NCBI GenBank assembly: GCA_958510875.1
Contig: OY294068.1
Location: forward strand, 32,158,297-32,222,296
Direction of reading: 5' to 3'
DNA from: Endomychus coccineus
Taxonomy: Eukaryota > Arthropoda > Insecta > Coleoptera > Endomychidae
DNA length: 64,000 nucleotides
Shown piece after piece: positions 56,301 to 58,960 of this stretch. How positions within the stretch are numbered: the stretch's first letter is position 1; each line of letters begins with the position of its first letter. The notes under the pieces are model-generated. The model was given only the letters and a program-made list of their open reading frames with translations, had not been told where the DNA came from and searched no databases. Position numbers and translations under genes: made by a program.

Positions 56301-56588
56301 TCACTCTACAATCCAACTACTGGAGGTTTTAATGATCCTTTCGTCAATACTTCTATAATAGACAGAAAACGGCTTACTCTCTCCGACGCTATAAATGAAA
56401 ACTTGATAGATCCTTCTAGTACTGTTGTTAAGGATTCAGAAACTGGCTCAGTAGTTCCTTTGCTAAATGGAATAGACGCAAAAATAGTCGATCCAGTTTT
56501 AGGTAGGATTCACGATACGAATGAACATAAAGAGATCGACTTTATTAAAGCTCATGAGAAGGGTTTGATTTTGCCTGCAGAACAAAGG
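1815..56588 (+). CDS. shot: Spectraplakin short stop (partial gene, 12 exons)
   Basis: Cytoskeletal cross-linker that joins actin to microtubules and to junctions. The window holds an internal part of the gene: the end of CH2, the whole plakin domain with its SH3, a Ser/Thr-rich linker and a giant plakin-repeat exon. Exons are 1815-2304, 2792-3215, 8005-8373, 10820-11061, 11212-11440, 11502-11771, 16087-16261, 16323-17119, 21543-21626, 23813-24040, 44154-44269 and 47075-56588. Each junction has AG/GT borders and the codon phase carries through every one, giving about 4,312 codons without a stop. Identity rests on the CH2-tail motif DEKSLITYISSL, the domain order CH2 - spectrin repeats - SH3 - spectrin repeats - plakin repeats, and the motif NSVCERAPIIEQV. 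The gene continues on both sides. Inclusion of the giant exon is known to be isoform-specific in Drosophila, so not every transcript need use it. Confidence 0.95.
2305..2791 (+). other. Short shot intron, nothing recognised
   Basis: A 487-bp AT-rich intron bounded by gtataa and ttccag. I see no gene, repeat or regulatory motif in it. Confidence 0.7.
2792..3215 (+). CDS. shot: shot exon: plakin-domain spectrin repeats
   Basis: One base finishes the Arg codon split with the previous exon, followed by 141 codons in phase 0 up to gtaagt. The product is alpha-helical and strongly charged (ESRRIERLHPLEAKKAADQL and HERWVNLRRLLHNKIL), typical of spectrin-like repeats in the N-terminal half of the plakin domain. 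It ends in HIEWCKKKL, which continues directly into KQLKKAEYG of the next exon. Confidence 0.95.
3216..3416 (+). other. shot intron start, nothing recognised
   Basis: First 200 bp of a 4.8-kb intron, leading up to the DNA transposon. No feature seen. Confidence 0.6.
3417..5695 (+). mobile_element. DNA transposon with very long terminal inverted repeats
   Basis: Bounded by TA, with ends CAGGGTGTCCTCGAACTG on the left and its complement on the right. Left arm about 3419-4017 and right arm about 5130-5693 are near-perfect inverted copies, so the TIRs are roughly 560-600 bp. The inner part encodes a DDE transposase of the Tc1/mariner-IS630 type (separate entry). The left TIR includes the transposase ATG and its first dozen codons. 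Confidence 0.85.
3984..5014 (+). pseudogene. DDE transposase, frameshifted (Tc1/mariner-like group)
   Basis: Begins MAQNFTNTEMVDMLLIYGLC in one frame, shifts to a frame with ELEEAILEAVETEPGISTLR, then FVDDTFTRCGLFNLHNEHFY, HDGAPPHFTLAVW and ARSPDLTPCDFFLWG, ending KQLMP before TAG at 5012. The HDGAPPHF and SPDLTPCDF blocks carry the second and third catalytic Asp, with about 43 residues between them as read, longer than the 34 of classic mariner. The first acidic position sits in a changed context. At least three frame breaks show it is dead. Confidence 0.75.
5696..6254 (+). other. shot intron, nothing recognised
   Basis: AT-rich intron sequence. Only short simple runs; no repeat family or ORF that I can support. 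Confidence 0.5.
6255..6420. repeat. Hairpin-forming inverted repeat with hammerhead motifs
   Basis: Two arms of about 80 bp (6255-6333 and 6340-6420) are imperfect inverted copies around a tiny loop; both begin or end with the aaagctttg / caaaactttg type sequence. Each arm holds one version of a hammerhead-like core; the minus-strand version is intact (next entry) and the plus-strand one is degenerate near gacgagcc. Confidence 0.75.
6296..6341 (-). ncRNA. Hammerhead ribozyme motif, apparently intact
   Basis: Read on the minus strand: stem I GTCTCA, core CTGACGA, stem II GCC...GGC, GAAA, short stem III ACA-GA-TGT, then C at the cleavage position (GTC|), then TGAGAC, which pairs perfectly with the first GTCTCA. 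The C in CTGACGA replaces the usual T at position 7, a position that tolerates variation. The very short stem III matches what is reported for hammerheads in retroelements, which are thought to act as dimers. Activity untested. Confidence 0.65.
6810..7100 (+). mobile_element. Penelope-like element relic, GIY-YIG C-terminal end
   Basis: Decayed coding sequence reading FDYNHQFNHTNVYI, then YYKRSILD and an IIHIK tail, closely matching the better-preserved minus-strand copy near 30260-30500 (FDYNHQFDYKNVNILTKE). It belongs to the hammerhead-bearing PLE family, but no hammerhead is present here. Confidence 0.6.
7101..8004 (+). other. shot intron, nothing recognised
   Basis: About 900 bp of AT-rich intron up to the acceptor at 8004. 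A tRNA-like start (ggcgcaaaggtcagagtgg at about 7170) was examined and does not continue as a tRNA. Confidence 0.5.
8005..8373 (+). CDS. shot: shot exon: plakin-domain spectrin repeat
   Basis: Exactly 123 codons, phase 0 at both ends, after ttacag and before gtaagt. Helical repeat sequence with the conserved aromatic/leucine pattern (LYNQHLGQLQKMYAELLAF, KELQWLNEKEEEEVTRDW). It lies after a 4.8-kb intron that carries a long-TIR DNA transposon, a PLE relic and a hammerhead hairpin. Confidence 0.95.
8374..9370 (+). other. shot intron, nothing recognised
   Basis: About 1 kb with no recognised element. Short ORFs at 8395-8622 and 8804-8998 have no supporting motif. Confidence 0.5.
9377..9417 (+). 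ncRNA. Degenerate hammerhead-like motif (type 2)
   Basis: Stem I TTCCG...CGGAA is intact around CCGATGA (core T to C at the second position), stem II GCTC-GAGA-AAGC with one mismatch, GAAA, and stem III ACAGCTAT with a mismatch, then C. Same design as the copies at 40320, 60085 and 60441. Confidence 0.45.
9460..10120 (+). mobile_element. Penelope-like element, N-terminal fragment
   Basis: The ORF at 9577-9885 carries FKFSERVINYSKIIFSKEEL and CLLNKGPKYFPH, the conserved block at the start of PLE proteins. Further on, ENNLTLTKADKS and NKVVILSYNQND correspond to the KADKGN-VVIL motif just before the RT. A 40-bp piece of the same coding region (9465-9505) lies inverted relative to 10068-10110, so the fragment is rearranged. 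Confidence 0.65.
10121..10819 (+). other. shot intron, nothing recognised
   Basis: AT-rich intron between the PLE fragment and the exon at 10820. No motif seen. Confidence 0.5.
10820..11061 (+). CDS. shot: shot exon: spectrin repeat before the SH3
   Basis: Follows ttttcag, runs 80 codons plus two bases, and ends before gtaagt inside a Glu codon. Contains HPASKAIEAYMAGMQAQWAW and LLQLTHCLETHLQ, the Trp-rich helix of the plakin spectrin repeat into which the SH3 is inserted. Confidence 0.95.
11062..11211 (+). other. Short shot intron
   Basis: 150-bp intron with gtaagt and atttag borders. The following 61-bp intron (11441-11501, gtgagt to tggcag) is even shorter, so this three-exon cluster is compact compared with the kilobase introns around it. 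Confidence 0.8.
11212..11440 (+). CDS. shot: shot exon: spectrin repeat and first half of SH3
   Basis: One base completes the split Glu codon, then 76 codons to gtgagt. After the helix GERLLQGMQALRDELNHFGD, the chain enters the SH3 module at IVPLKQRRQPVTRPLTITAI, ending in CNYKQNN. Plakin SH3 domains lack the usual proline-peptide pocket and pack against the neighbouring spectrin repeat. That is family knowledge and not something visible here. Confidence 0.95.
11502..11771 (+). CDS. shot: shot exon: second half of SH3 and next helix
   Basis: 90 codons, phase 0 at both ends, after a 61-bp intron. Carries the SH3 core strands (KECTLTDNSGRIKWLVHN and VECQVPGVCFVIPPPAKEA), then a helix beginning DAADRLRRQYDRSIALW. 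Ends KGWDLPQ before gtgagt. Confidence 0.95.
11987..13527 (-). mobile_element. Second long-TIR DNA transposon, internally deleted
   Basis: TA-flanked, ends CAGGCTGGTCCAGTTT on the left and the complement of CAGGATGGTCCAGTTTCAC on the right. Arms about 11987-12385 and 13145-13527 are inverted copies of each other (TIRs of nearly 400 bp). About 700 bp of interior hold only the C-terminal half of a transposase on the minus strand. Confidence 0.8.
12515..12883 (-). pseudogene. DDE transposase C-terminal fragment
   Basis: 122 codons beginning RRQDWFQLDGCPAYFGRTVR, followed by WIGRGGPVAWPPRSLDLTPL and DFYPWSYLK. The LDGCPAYF and LDFY blocks match HDGAPPHF and CDFF of the transposase at 3984-5014, so both elements belong to one superfamily. 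The N-terminal DNA-binding part and the first catalytic Asp are missing. Confidence 0.7.
13895..14390. repeat. Imperfect foldback element
   Basis: Sequence at about 13895-14015 (atagtatttta, gatggctacta, tttgtccacgac) recurs inverted at about 14258-14390 (gtcgtggacaaa, tagccaccat, aatatactatt). The central part also contains the palindrome agtgaataatga / tcattattcact near 14071-14096. Non-coding, probably a MITE or foldback transposon relic. Confidence 0.4.
14640..15730 (-). mobile_element. LINE (non-LTR retrotransposon) fragment with RNase H
   Basis: Minus-strand reading across three frames gives VWFTDGSKTGESGGAGVYSY, FKAEVSRIRC, WIPVHSDVKENEVAKWDSLR, then GLFTGYCYLNKHLHTMGIVE. These are the RNase H domain (Asp of FTDG, Glu of KAE, His of PVHS) and the post-RNase H tail of an I/R1-type LINE. 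Notably GC-richer than the surrounding intron, suggesting a fairly recent arrival, although frameshifts have broken it. Confidence 0.75.
15731..16086 (+). other. shot intron end, nothing recognised
   Basis: About 350 bp of AT-rich intron up to the acceptor at 16086. Confidence 0.5.
16087..16261 (+). CDS. shot: shot exon: plakin-domain helix
   Basis: 58 codons plus one base after atttcag. Encodes FIAIGAEQRNAIRKALNEDA and a charged helix ending FDDFEKRARAE. The donor is ggtgatt and only 61 bp of intron separate it from the next exon. Confidence 0.93.
16323..17119 (+). CDS. shot: shot exon: distal plakin-domain spectrin repeats
   Basis: Follows gttacag. Two bases complete a Glu codon, then 265 codons run to gtgagt. 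At least two spectrin-like repeats are visible (LVLEHKEFSSRLENLAPEIE; LNSRWSTVCSQLADRLKGCE). The helical pattern is intact with no stop. Ends KDNLEATR in phase 0. Confidence 0.95.
17357..18865 (+). mobile_element. TIR element carrying a non-transposase ORF
   Basis: Ends read AGGGTGTTTCAGAAAGACC on the left and its complement before CCCTGTA on the right. Inverted arms of about 105 bp (17359-17465, 18758-18863) include the shared gtttatataaa / actatgctcctatcttcttt type sequence. No DDE motif is visible; the interior is a single decayed ORF on + (next entry). The element sits inside a hAT relic: matching hAT sequence lies at 17290-17350 and resumes after 18866. Confidence 0.65.
17670..18736 (+). 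pseudogene. Decayed element-borne ORF of unknown function
   Basis: Three pieces: KNKLDILKHGEIVQAKMFSP... to a stop at 17898; the same frame again from 17907 (MYHATPVPVKKIKFTH ... RKYIRDMITDDNNEFDHKYG ... LYELVFKKNPRHFTAEDEK); and after a frameshift near 18415 a last piece with EYVHWDDPNELVERLRLLVA and HANEIDSIIEELREAKTI. I recognise the YxxWDDPNELVxRLRLL ... SIIEELRE tail from uncharacterised, mobile-element-associated insect proteins (a DUF-type family). It is not a transposase I can identify, and I assign no function. Confidence 0.5.
18866..19345 (-). mobile_element. hAT transposon relic, C-terminal transposase end
   Basis: Minus-strand reading gives RFNDLALLSSNSDLLRTL and DDLIDEKSAKSA, resembling the C-terminal dimerisation region of hAT transposases. 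The end near 19290-19345 (ggtgggggccc...cccacccctaaat) resembles the hAT-like copy at 57174-57891, and much of 19060-19290 matches 57560-57850. The left part of the same relic lies before the TIR element at 17290-17350. Confidence 0.55.
19745..21264. mobile_element. TIR element of about 1.5 kb, family unknown
   Basis: Inverted copies at about 19747-19870 and 21145-21264 (ggtgtaaagcacggtataat / attatatcgtggtgtaaagc; ggtcgctacggtcggatgta and its complement). The interior is AT-rich with one short ORF (20489-20773) that I cannot identify. Probably non-autonomous. Confidence 0.55.
21543..21626 (+). CDS. shot: shot micro-exon (28 codons)
   Basis: 84-nt exon between ttccag and gtaaag, too short to stand out as an ORF. 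It encodes NLLNSVCERAPIIEQVNVNG followed by GRYIREGK, a segment I recognise as conserved in spectraplakins between the plakin spectrin repeats. Its phase 0/0 fits both neighbours. Confidence 0.93.
22440..22481 (-). ncRNA. Hammerhead motif, one core change
   Basis: Minus strand: GTCTT, CTGATGA, T, GGTC-GTGA-GACC, then AAAA in place of GAAA, ACG-TA-CGT, A, AAGAC. Loss of the G of the GAAA box should inactivate it. Confidence 0.6.
23219..23260 (+). ncRNA. Hammerhead motif, core and stem I changes
   Basis: GACTT, CTAATGA (G to A in the core), T, GGTC-GTGA-GACC, GAAA, ACG-TA-TGT, A, AAGAC. Partner in inverted orientation to 22440-22481. Confidence 0.6.
23813..24040 (+). CDS. shot: shot exon: end of plakin domain
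   Basis: 76 codons, phase 0/0, after aacattag and before gtaagt. Helical: IWSKGLQKFRELLLDDQPSL, then LDEFNARYQNLIDELYGRLQ. This is the last plakin-domain exon before a 20-kb intron. Confidence 0.92.
24041..24799 (+). other. Start of the 20-kb shot intron, nothing recognised
   Basis: AT-rich; short ORFs on both strands without recognisable motifs. Confidence 0.5.
24800..25170. repeat. 67-bp minisatellite, about five copies
   Basis: The marker cacaaataat/aattattt recurs at 24811, 24877, 24944, 25012, 25079 and 25146, spaced 66, 67, 68, 67 and 67 bp. Each unit runs cctcaacacaaataataaat, ttatttggttttcggtac, then gtaagtcagaaggcaggtg. Divergence between copies is modest; the last copy is truncated. 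Confidence 0.85.
25171..26129 (+). other. shot intron, one unidentified ORF
   Basis: Contains a 101-codon ORF at 25189-25494 (MYDIYLRTWSEYMSGSYGAR...) with no motif that I recognise and no splice-site support; probably chance or an element relic. The remainder is AT-rich intron. Confidence 0.4.
26130..27060 (-). mobile_element. LINE fragment with reverse transcriptase core (jockey-like)
   Basis: Minus strand: DVISGVPQKSVLGPLLFLIY, then YSDDSKISGNP (catalytic box with S in place of the usual A), NLSWSEHITT, and a C-terminal tail RVFATWNSLTKEAINAS near 26200-26280. The order SGVPQ - YxDDxK - LSW is the standard LINE RT order. Several frame breaks; 5' part absent. Confidence 0.75.
27061..27339 (+). 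other. shot intron, nothing recognised
   Basis: About 280 bp of ordinary intron sequence. Confidence 0.5.
27340..27720 (+). mobile_element. PLE end fragments of two families
   Basis: 27340-27600 matches the 3' end of the hammerhead-bearing family (attaatgtgttacaatttc, then the hammerhead region and a ttccaagaaatt end). From about 27605 a piece related to the other PLE family end follows (ttatttaacagtattttt, gtgaataatgatgattatt). The two are juxtaposed without spacer. Confidence 0.55.
27509..27546 (+). ncRNA. Truncated hammerhead motif
   Basis: GTCTT, CTGATGA, T, GGTC-GAGA-GACC, GAAA and ACGTACG are present, but the bases around the cleavage site (TAAA) are deleted, going straight to ACGA. 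Non-functional as it stands. Confidence 0.6.
27721..29754 (+). other. shot intron, nothing recognised
   Basis: 2 kb of AT-rich intron. An antisense ORF at 29131-29454 has no known motif. A small stem (agtgtttc tc gaaacact) lies near 29288. No element boundary found. Confidence 0.45.
29810..29851 (-). ncRNA. Hammerhead ribozyme motif, intact core
   Basis: Minus strand: stem I GTCTT, CTGATGA, an extra T, stem II GGTC with GTGA loop and GACC, GAAA, stem III ACG-TA-CGT, A at the cleavage position, then AAGAC pairing with GTCTT. Predicted cleavage lies between + coordinates 29814 and 29815. The unpaired T after CTGATGA and the 2-nt stem III loop are the only departures from a textbook monomer. 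Short stem III is typical of PLE hammerheads reported in the literature. Confidence 0.75.
30732..30773 (+). ncRNA. Hammerhead ribozyme motif, intact core
   Basis: Identical 42-nt motif to 29810-29851 on the opposite strand, at the other end of the same element. Predicted cleavage after 30768. A transcript of either strand that crosses the element would carry one sense copy near its far end. Confidence 0.75.
30950..31560 (-). mobile_element. mariner-type transposase relic
   Basis: Minus-strand reading, over several frames: FVTVDETWIHQNTPE (first catalytic Asp block of mariner transposases), followed by SAGK/KSWRQFF-type remnants of the K-MATVFWD block near 30990-31010, and upstream LRFKMHNIADAMGTSTERVR with SLNEYL, the helix-turn-helix region. 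No TIRs found; heavily frameshifted. Confidence 0.6.
31561..32664 (+). other. shot intron, nothing recognised
   Basis: 1.1 kb of AT-rich intron without recognisable motif. Confidence 0.45.
32731..32772 (-). ncRNA. Hammerhead ribozyme motif, intact core
   Basis: Same motif as 29810-29851; here stem I extends to six pairs (CGTCTT with AAGACG). Predicted cleavage between + coordinates 32735 and 32736. Confidence 0.75.
34153..34620 (+). mobile_element. 5'-truncated LINE 3' end inserted in the PLE
   Basis: The PLE sequence attaatgtgttacaat is interrupted and resumes at cgactactcgtgtttctgtt. Inserted DNA starts with a coding tail (YIGINMFNKLPQSLKDNANL, NQFKKGVINFC), typical of LINE ORF2 C-termini, and ends with a tattattattatt tail. 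Two other copies of the PLE junction (near 27360 and 43240-43265) lack it. Confidence 0.65.
34737..34778 (+). ncRNA. Degenerate hammerhead motif
   Basis: Partner of 32731-32772 at the right end of the element. Core reads ATGATGA instead of CTGATGA and stem I is weakened, while stem II, GAAA and stem III are kept. Confidence 0.55.
34861..36464 (+). other. shot intron, nothing recognised
   Basis: 1.6 kb of very AT-rich intron, no repeats or ORFs of note. Confidence 0.5.
36465..37040. repeat. Local direct duplication of about 350 bp
   Basis: 36465-36640 (gagcaaataacgaaaagc, ttgctctaa, gtccattatttgagcattt, acaataatgcggtgcagttg) recurs at 36815-37000 (gagcgaagaacgaaaagag, ttgctctaa, gtccattgcttgcttgagca, acaataatgcagttccagttg). 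A third partial start lies at about 36690-36735. Short taactattattagttat repeats lie between the copies. Confidence 0.6.
37085..37240. other. GC-richer structured island in the intron
   Basis: The stretch ggggtagatcgctgcaccg ... cgacctgtacccc closes on itself through ggggta/tacccc, followed by gctagatgcctagc and ggccaagc...ggccc. Its composition contrasts with the AT-rich intron. I could not match it to tRNA, 5S, 7SK, or snRNA. It could be a SINE, a rDNA-derived scrap or an unknown structured RNA. Confidence 0.3.
37241..39009 (+). other. shot intron, nothing recognised
   Basis: 1.8 kb AT-rich, no repeat family recognised, lying just upstream of the candidate internal promoter. Confidence 0.45.
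39010..39167 (+). promoter_or_regulatory. Possible internal shot promoter / 5' leader
   Basis: Sequence immediately upstream of the candidate first exon, with several CpGs (gatcgcgaagtcgc, gcgcgatg) in an otherwise CpG-poor intron. No TATA box or certain initiator was identified. Placed here only because of the in-frame ATG-to-donor structure downstream. Confidence 0.28.
39168..39227 (+). CDS. shot: Candidate alternative first coding exon of shot
   Basis: ATG at 39168 opens 20 codons (MSDISGKSSHSSDVRLWDPS) ending exactly at a consensus donor, TCA|GTAAGT, in phase 0. The next recognised exon, 44154-44269, starts in phase 0, so the splice would give an isoform beginning just before the plakin repeats, without actin-binding and plakin domains. 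The surrounding 39020-39250 is richer in CpG than the rest of the intron and free of repeats, as expected of a promoter/first exon. Vertebrate MACF1 is known to have an isoform of this design. Without splicing the frame runs to a TAA at 39309. No transcript evidence; inference from sequence. Confidence 0.5.
39429..39476 (+). other. Second possible alternative start near the shot internal promoter
   Basis: ATG at 39429 in a reasonable start context (gtgaaaATGagtg) opens MSEPYNFEFELDNVPW. GT at 39477 would again splice in phase 0 to the linker exon, but the donor gttcgt is poor. Unspliced, the frame stops after 10 more codons. It could instead be chance. Confidence 0.2.
39480..41733 (+). other. 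shot intron with one hammerhead-like relic
   Basis: Mostly ordinary intron. Holds the type 2 hammerhead relic at 40320-40360, a short (tca)n run at 41207-41222, and an ORF at 41250-41441 with a good donor (ttgg|gtaagg) but a phase that does not fit the next shot exon. Confidence 0.45.
40320..40360 (+). ncRNA. Degenerate hammerhead-like motif (type 2)
   Basis: TTCCG, CTAATGA (core G to A), weakened stem II, GAAA, palindromic ACAGCTGT stem III followed by C, then CGCAA (one mismatch to stem I). Stem III and the GTC cleavage site are perfect. Confidence 0.45.
41734..42473. mobile_element. hAT-like non-autonomous element (MITE)
   Basis: Ends CAGGCGTGGATCCAGGGG and its counterpart ctctggatccgcccctg are imperfect TIRs of the CAGGGGCGGATCCAG type common in hAT MITEs. 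The 8-bp flanks tggaagcc and ggaaagcc agree at six positions, compatible with an old target duplication. No coding capacity. Confidence 0.6.
42545..42616. repeat. 30-bp tandem repeat, just over two copies
   Basis: accttccaacgtccttc followed by (c/t)tattctagcgtc repeats twice and starts a third time. It lies in a 41540-42960 segment whose two halves flank the hAT-like element and whose origin I cannot assign. Confidence 0.55.
43070..43530 (-). mobile_element. PLE end fragment with hammerhead relic
   Basis: Same terminal sequence as the other hammerhead PLEs (cttattattttcgtcttta, aaagcgtccttatcgcacca, ctttcgaaccagatgttac). Only one end is left and the outer gggaaataggtcac part is missing. Confidence 0.65.
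43096..43137 (-). ncRNA. Hammerhead motif with core and stem II changes
   Basis: Minus strand: GTCTT, CTGATAA (core change), TGATC-GTGA-GACC (one stem II mismatch), GAAA, ACG-TA-CGT, A, AAGAC. Confidence 0.55.
43531..44153 (+). other. shot intron end, nothing recognised
   Basis: AT-rich intron up to the acceptor at 44153. Confidence 0.5.
44154..44269 (+). CDS. shot: shot linker exon before the plakin repeats
   Basis: 38 codons plus two bases, after tttacag, ending before gtaagt inside a Gln codon. Ser/Thr-rich, low-complexity C-terminal half (SSASELTSSYTTTTHYSK). It starts in phase 0, so it accepts either the plakin-domain exon at 23813-24040 or the alternative first exon at 39168-39227. 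Confidence 0.88.
44720..46720 (+). mobile_element. Penelope-like retroelement copy A2 (decayed)
   Basis: RT series on plus: MRPIISNINC (44728), DTLVSFDIVSLFTNT (about 44885-44930), GCAMGNLLFPSLAN (about 45070-45115), WHRYVDDIFA with YVDD at 45160-45171, DFDIYRKPTKVNRYTPADSA (45345), AEKLKQIALDHYYYKSLINN, then the GIY-YIG side with SQTRRNILARYKEHFAYIEK (about 45780-45845). Same family as 60-1700. The terminal piece cctcagcactttaacagtac is at 46638-46700. A foldback element is inserted at 45923-46503. Confidence 0.8.
45923..46503. repeat. Foldback element inserted in the PLE
   Basis: Arms 45923-46055 and 46390-46503 are inverted copies (ccaggcaa...cccggg; gggttatcaggatcattca and complement). 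Inside lie two direct copies of a segment about 147 bp apart (caccaaggaggttttttg...ctgatcacgat...gacgtcagatttac at 46111 and 46258), a C9 run near 46052 and a G12 run near 46370. Confidence 0.7.
46721..47074 (+). other. shot intron end before the giant exon
   Basis: Ordinary intron. Two in-frame acceptors 18 bp apart are possible for the giant exon: ttctag ending at 47056 and aaacag ending at 47074. The second gives QYVNTKTTENG and is preferred; the first would insert HCNFLNR. Confidence 0.6.
47075..56588 (+). CDS. shot: shot giant plakin-repeat exon (about 3,171 codons)
   Basis: A single 9.5-kb open exon that begins by finishing the split Gln codon and ends EQR before gtaagt. It is built from plakin/plectin-type repeats of roughly 38 residues with the recurring pattern A(I/L)xxGxIDPxTGxxxDPxT followed by xxLxEA; clear examples are DPATGKFIHP and GLYDENSGKFIDPN. 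Less regular Ser/Pro/Thr linkers interrupt it near 48940-49110, 50150-50540 and 52160-52490. A hydrophobic run lies at about 52068-52143. In Drosophila, isoforms with these repeats act at epithelial adherens junctions. Repeats of this type bind intermediate filaments in vertebrate plakins, which insects largely lack. The antisense ORFs across this exon are composition shadows. Confidence 0.93.
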
Positions 56589-56732
56589 GTAAGTGTTTTT
56601 TTTTGCATATTATTTAATATGAAAAAATGTTTGCAGAAAGGTCTGTACGGAACAAAAAGTCCATATTCTGCATACATTTTGCTTATTGGTAATGCTGCTT
56701 TTGATATGTTGATGCTCAGATTTGCCGCTTGA
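56589..56732 (+). other. Read-through or mini-intron after the giant exon
   Basis: After the predicted donor at 56588 the frame stays open for 47 more codons to TGA at 56730-56732. Within it, CLQKGLYGTKS resembles the start of another plakin repeat. A possible acceptor (tttgcag) ends at 56636, which would define a 48-nt intron divisible by three. Three readings are possible: normal splicing to a distant exon, a mini-intron, or intron retention ending in MLMLRFAA. Confidence 0.35.
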
Positions 56733-56984
56733 AAGCATGCACCATTCATGCTCAAACCGATTTAATCACTTCACACATTCATTTAATTTCCTTTAAATAT
56801 ATCAATTATCTAAAATACTCACATGATACTACATACGCCGTAATGTTGATATACCTGGTAACAGGGTATAATATAATAAAAATCTAAAATTTAGAAAATA
56901 CACCTGAATTCTTACATTTGAAAACATATCCGAATATATAACCGGCCTCAAATTATATCATGTTTGTTATACAATGTTCTTATT
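56733..56984 (+). other. shot intron, nothing recognised
   Basis: Short AT-rich intron segment after the open frame ends. Confidence 0.5.
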
Positions 56985-58102
56985 CAGGGTGCTTGGTAAA
57001 CATACGGCAAAAATTCAAAGAATTATTCCTTCTGTTATTTTCGGAATATTTTGTCCTTTGATGATTGTCAGAAAACCGCTGGATTTTTCCTCACGTCCAC
57101 GTATTTGACACAATGTGGATGATAAGTGAAATCGGATAATTGTTGCATGTAATTCAGTAAGATAGAGTACGCTCAGGGCCGGATTTAGAGTGGTGGGGGC
57201 CTGTGGGCACAAGTTTAGTGGGGACCCCTGTGATAGCCGGTAATATTAAATGCCACAAAATATTTTTACAATACAAAATTATAATGTAATTGTAATGTCA
57301 TTTAAATAAAACTTGTCTGTGTCTGCCGTTCGCAATCTGTTTTTTTAGTAATTTTAACTTTGAAAATGATCTTTCAGCCTTACAGTTAGTGATCATCAGA
57401 ACAAGATACATTTTCGAAATTATCTGAACATTAGGAAAAGCATCCTGCACCTGTTCACATGTTCACGGCTGAAGTATCTTTTTCCTGCTTCAACCTGTTT
57501 GTAAAAATCTGCAAATTGACTAAAAACTAGAAACTTATCTGTAATACGGCGACACATACTAAAAACCCCGGGAAAATTCAAATAACTAATTTCAATGAAC
57601 TTGTTTATATGTTGTGTTTCAAAGCAATGTGACATAAGAAATAACTTATTTCAATTTCTACCTGTCATTACATAAATATTAAATAGACAATGCTTTTGTA
57701 ATGTAAAATAAATAATTGAAATATGTGAATACAAATTGTGCATAAAATTACGCAAAAATTATGAATTTATTACTATGTTAACGAAATCATCTTATTATCA
57801 TTTTTGTTGAAAGTCACAATTTTTTCAATATATTATACTCGATGGGGGCCTCTTCATGGTAGGGGCCTGTCCACTCCTAAATCCGGCCCTGGTTAGGCTG
57901 GAAATGAGGATTGGATTCAAACATCCTAGCTGATGGCAATCATTTTCAACATCTAATAGATTCAGGCTAATATTTATCTGATAAAAAATTGTTGTCGAAA
58001 AACCTATACACCCCTGAATCATCGAAACAAAGCGGCTTTCCGAAAATCATCCAGGGAATAAACCGTTGAATTTTGGACGTATGTTTGCCAAACACCCTGT
58101 AT
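56985..58102. mobile_element. TIR element with nested hAT-like MITE
   Basis: Ends CAGGGTGCTTGGTAAACATA and the complement of CAGGGTGTTTGGCAAACATA; similarity of the arms continues for about 100 bp (ttattcc...gattttcgg...aaaccgct). No transposase recognised. The middle, 57174-57891, is a second element, so this copy is the older one. Confidence 0.6.
57174..57891 (-). mobile_element. hAT-like MITE nested in the TIR element
   Basis: Ends CAGGGCCGGATTTAG and ctaaatccggccctg form short perfect TIRs, followed on each side by gtgggggcc-type sequence. Flanking 8-bp segments agree only partly. The interior matches the hAT relic at 18866-19345, and the family also occurs as the left piece at 17290-17350. 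Confidence 0.65.
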
Positions 58103-58299
58103 ATTTCTCTAGTTCGGTTCAATTCCACATTAAGTTCTGCATTCATTGCACACATTATAAACAGTGTTCTGGTGAAAATGTTCCCAAACTGTTGAGATGT
58201 TGGTCACCATAGGTGAGGGATGAAATAGTTTTTTACAAACCATTTTTACTCAGATTGAGGCACTTTTGAGTGACGTAAGTAAGTTTGATTTTCGTTATA

Positions 58300-58960
58300 T
58301 TAATACGTTGAATGCGATTAGTTTCCGTAGCTTCTTCAAGCAGATATTACAATTACAATAAAAGAGATAATTTAATATAAATGATAAACTAGAGATAAAG
58401 ATAAATGGTTAGTGGAATTTTATCTAAACGCGATTTAAGGAATAACCCATCAAGGAATTAAATGAGAATTATTAACACTCGTTGATCTTTCAGCAGGATA
58501 TCGGAATTCTTATAGTTATAATTTCTAGGGATTACAGTAAATTCAATTTATTTCTTTTATTCTGAATGTATAAACTTTGAAGATTGTCATTAATTTTATG
58601 GTTTCCCATAATTAAATGTTGCAAAAGTTGAATCAGTTTTATTATGGATGAAACTATGTACTTAATTTGTTTTTTAAAGGTTCTTCCTGTCTGACTAATG
58701 TATATGTTAGCATTAAACTCACGTGTCAGCTCTTCGTATGATTTTTGATGAATTGATAAGCTTTTTAAACTCTACGTTAATACCGTAATTACCAAGAAAA
58801 TGAAATTGTAGTAGATTAAAAAACTAATCAAAAAACATGGGCATAGTTTCATTGATAATAGAACTAATTTGATGGGTTAAAGCGCATTCAAATAAAATTT
58901 CACTAACCTCTGTTGTTGTAAGTTAGGATTTTGTAATATCTGTTTGAAGAATCCACTGTC
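58300..58960 (-). mobile_element. Penelope-like element relic, GIY-YIG part
   Basis: Minus-strand reading near 58660-58745 gives SYEELTREFNANIYISQTGR and TFKKQIK, the GIY-YIG core. Ends gtagcttcttcaagcagata (58328) and its inverted counterpart (about 58930) match the ends of the 63393-63775 element. Confidence 0.6.

Noticed and set aside
47162..56755. Many antisense and alternate-frame ORFs of 66-138 codons across the giant exon
   Set aside because: They lie opposite a strongly supported periodic coding sequence and carry no motif. They are composition shadows.
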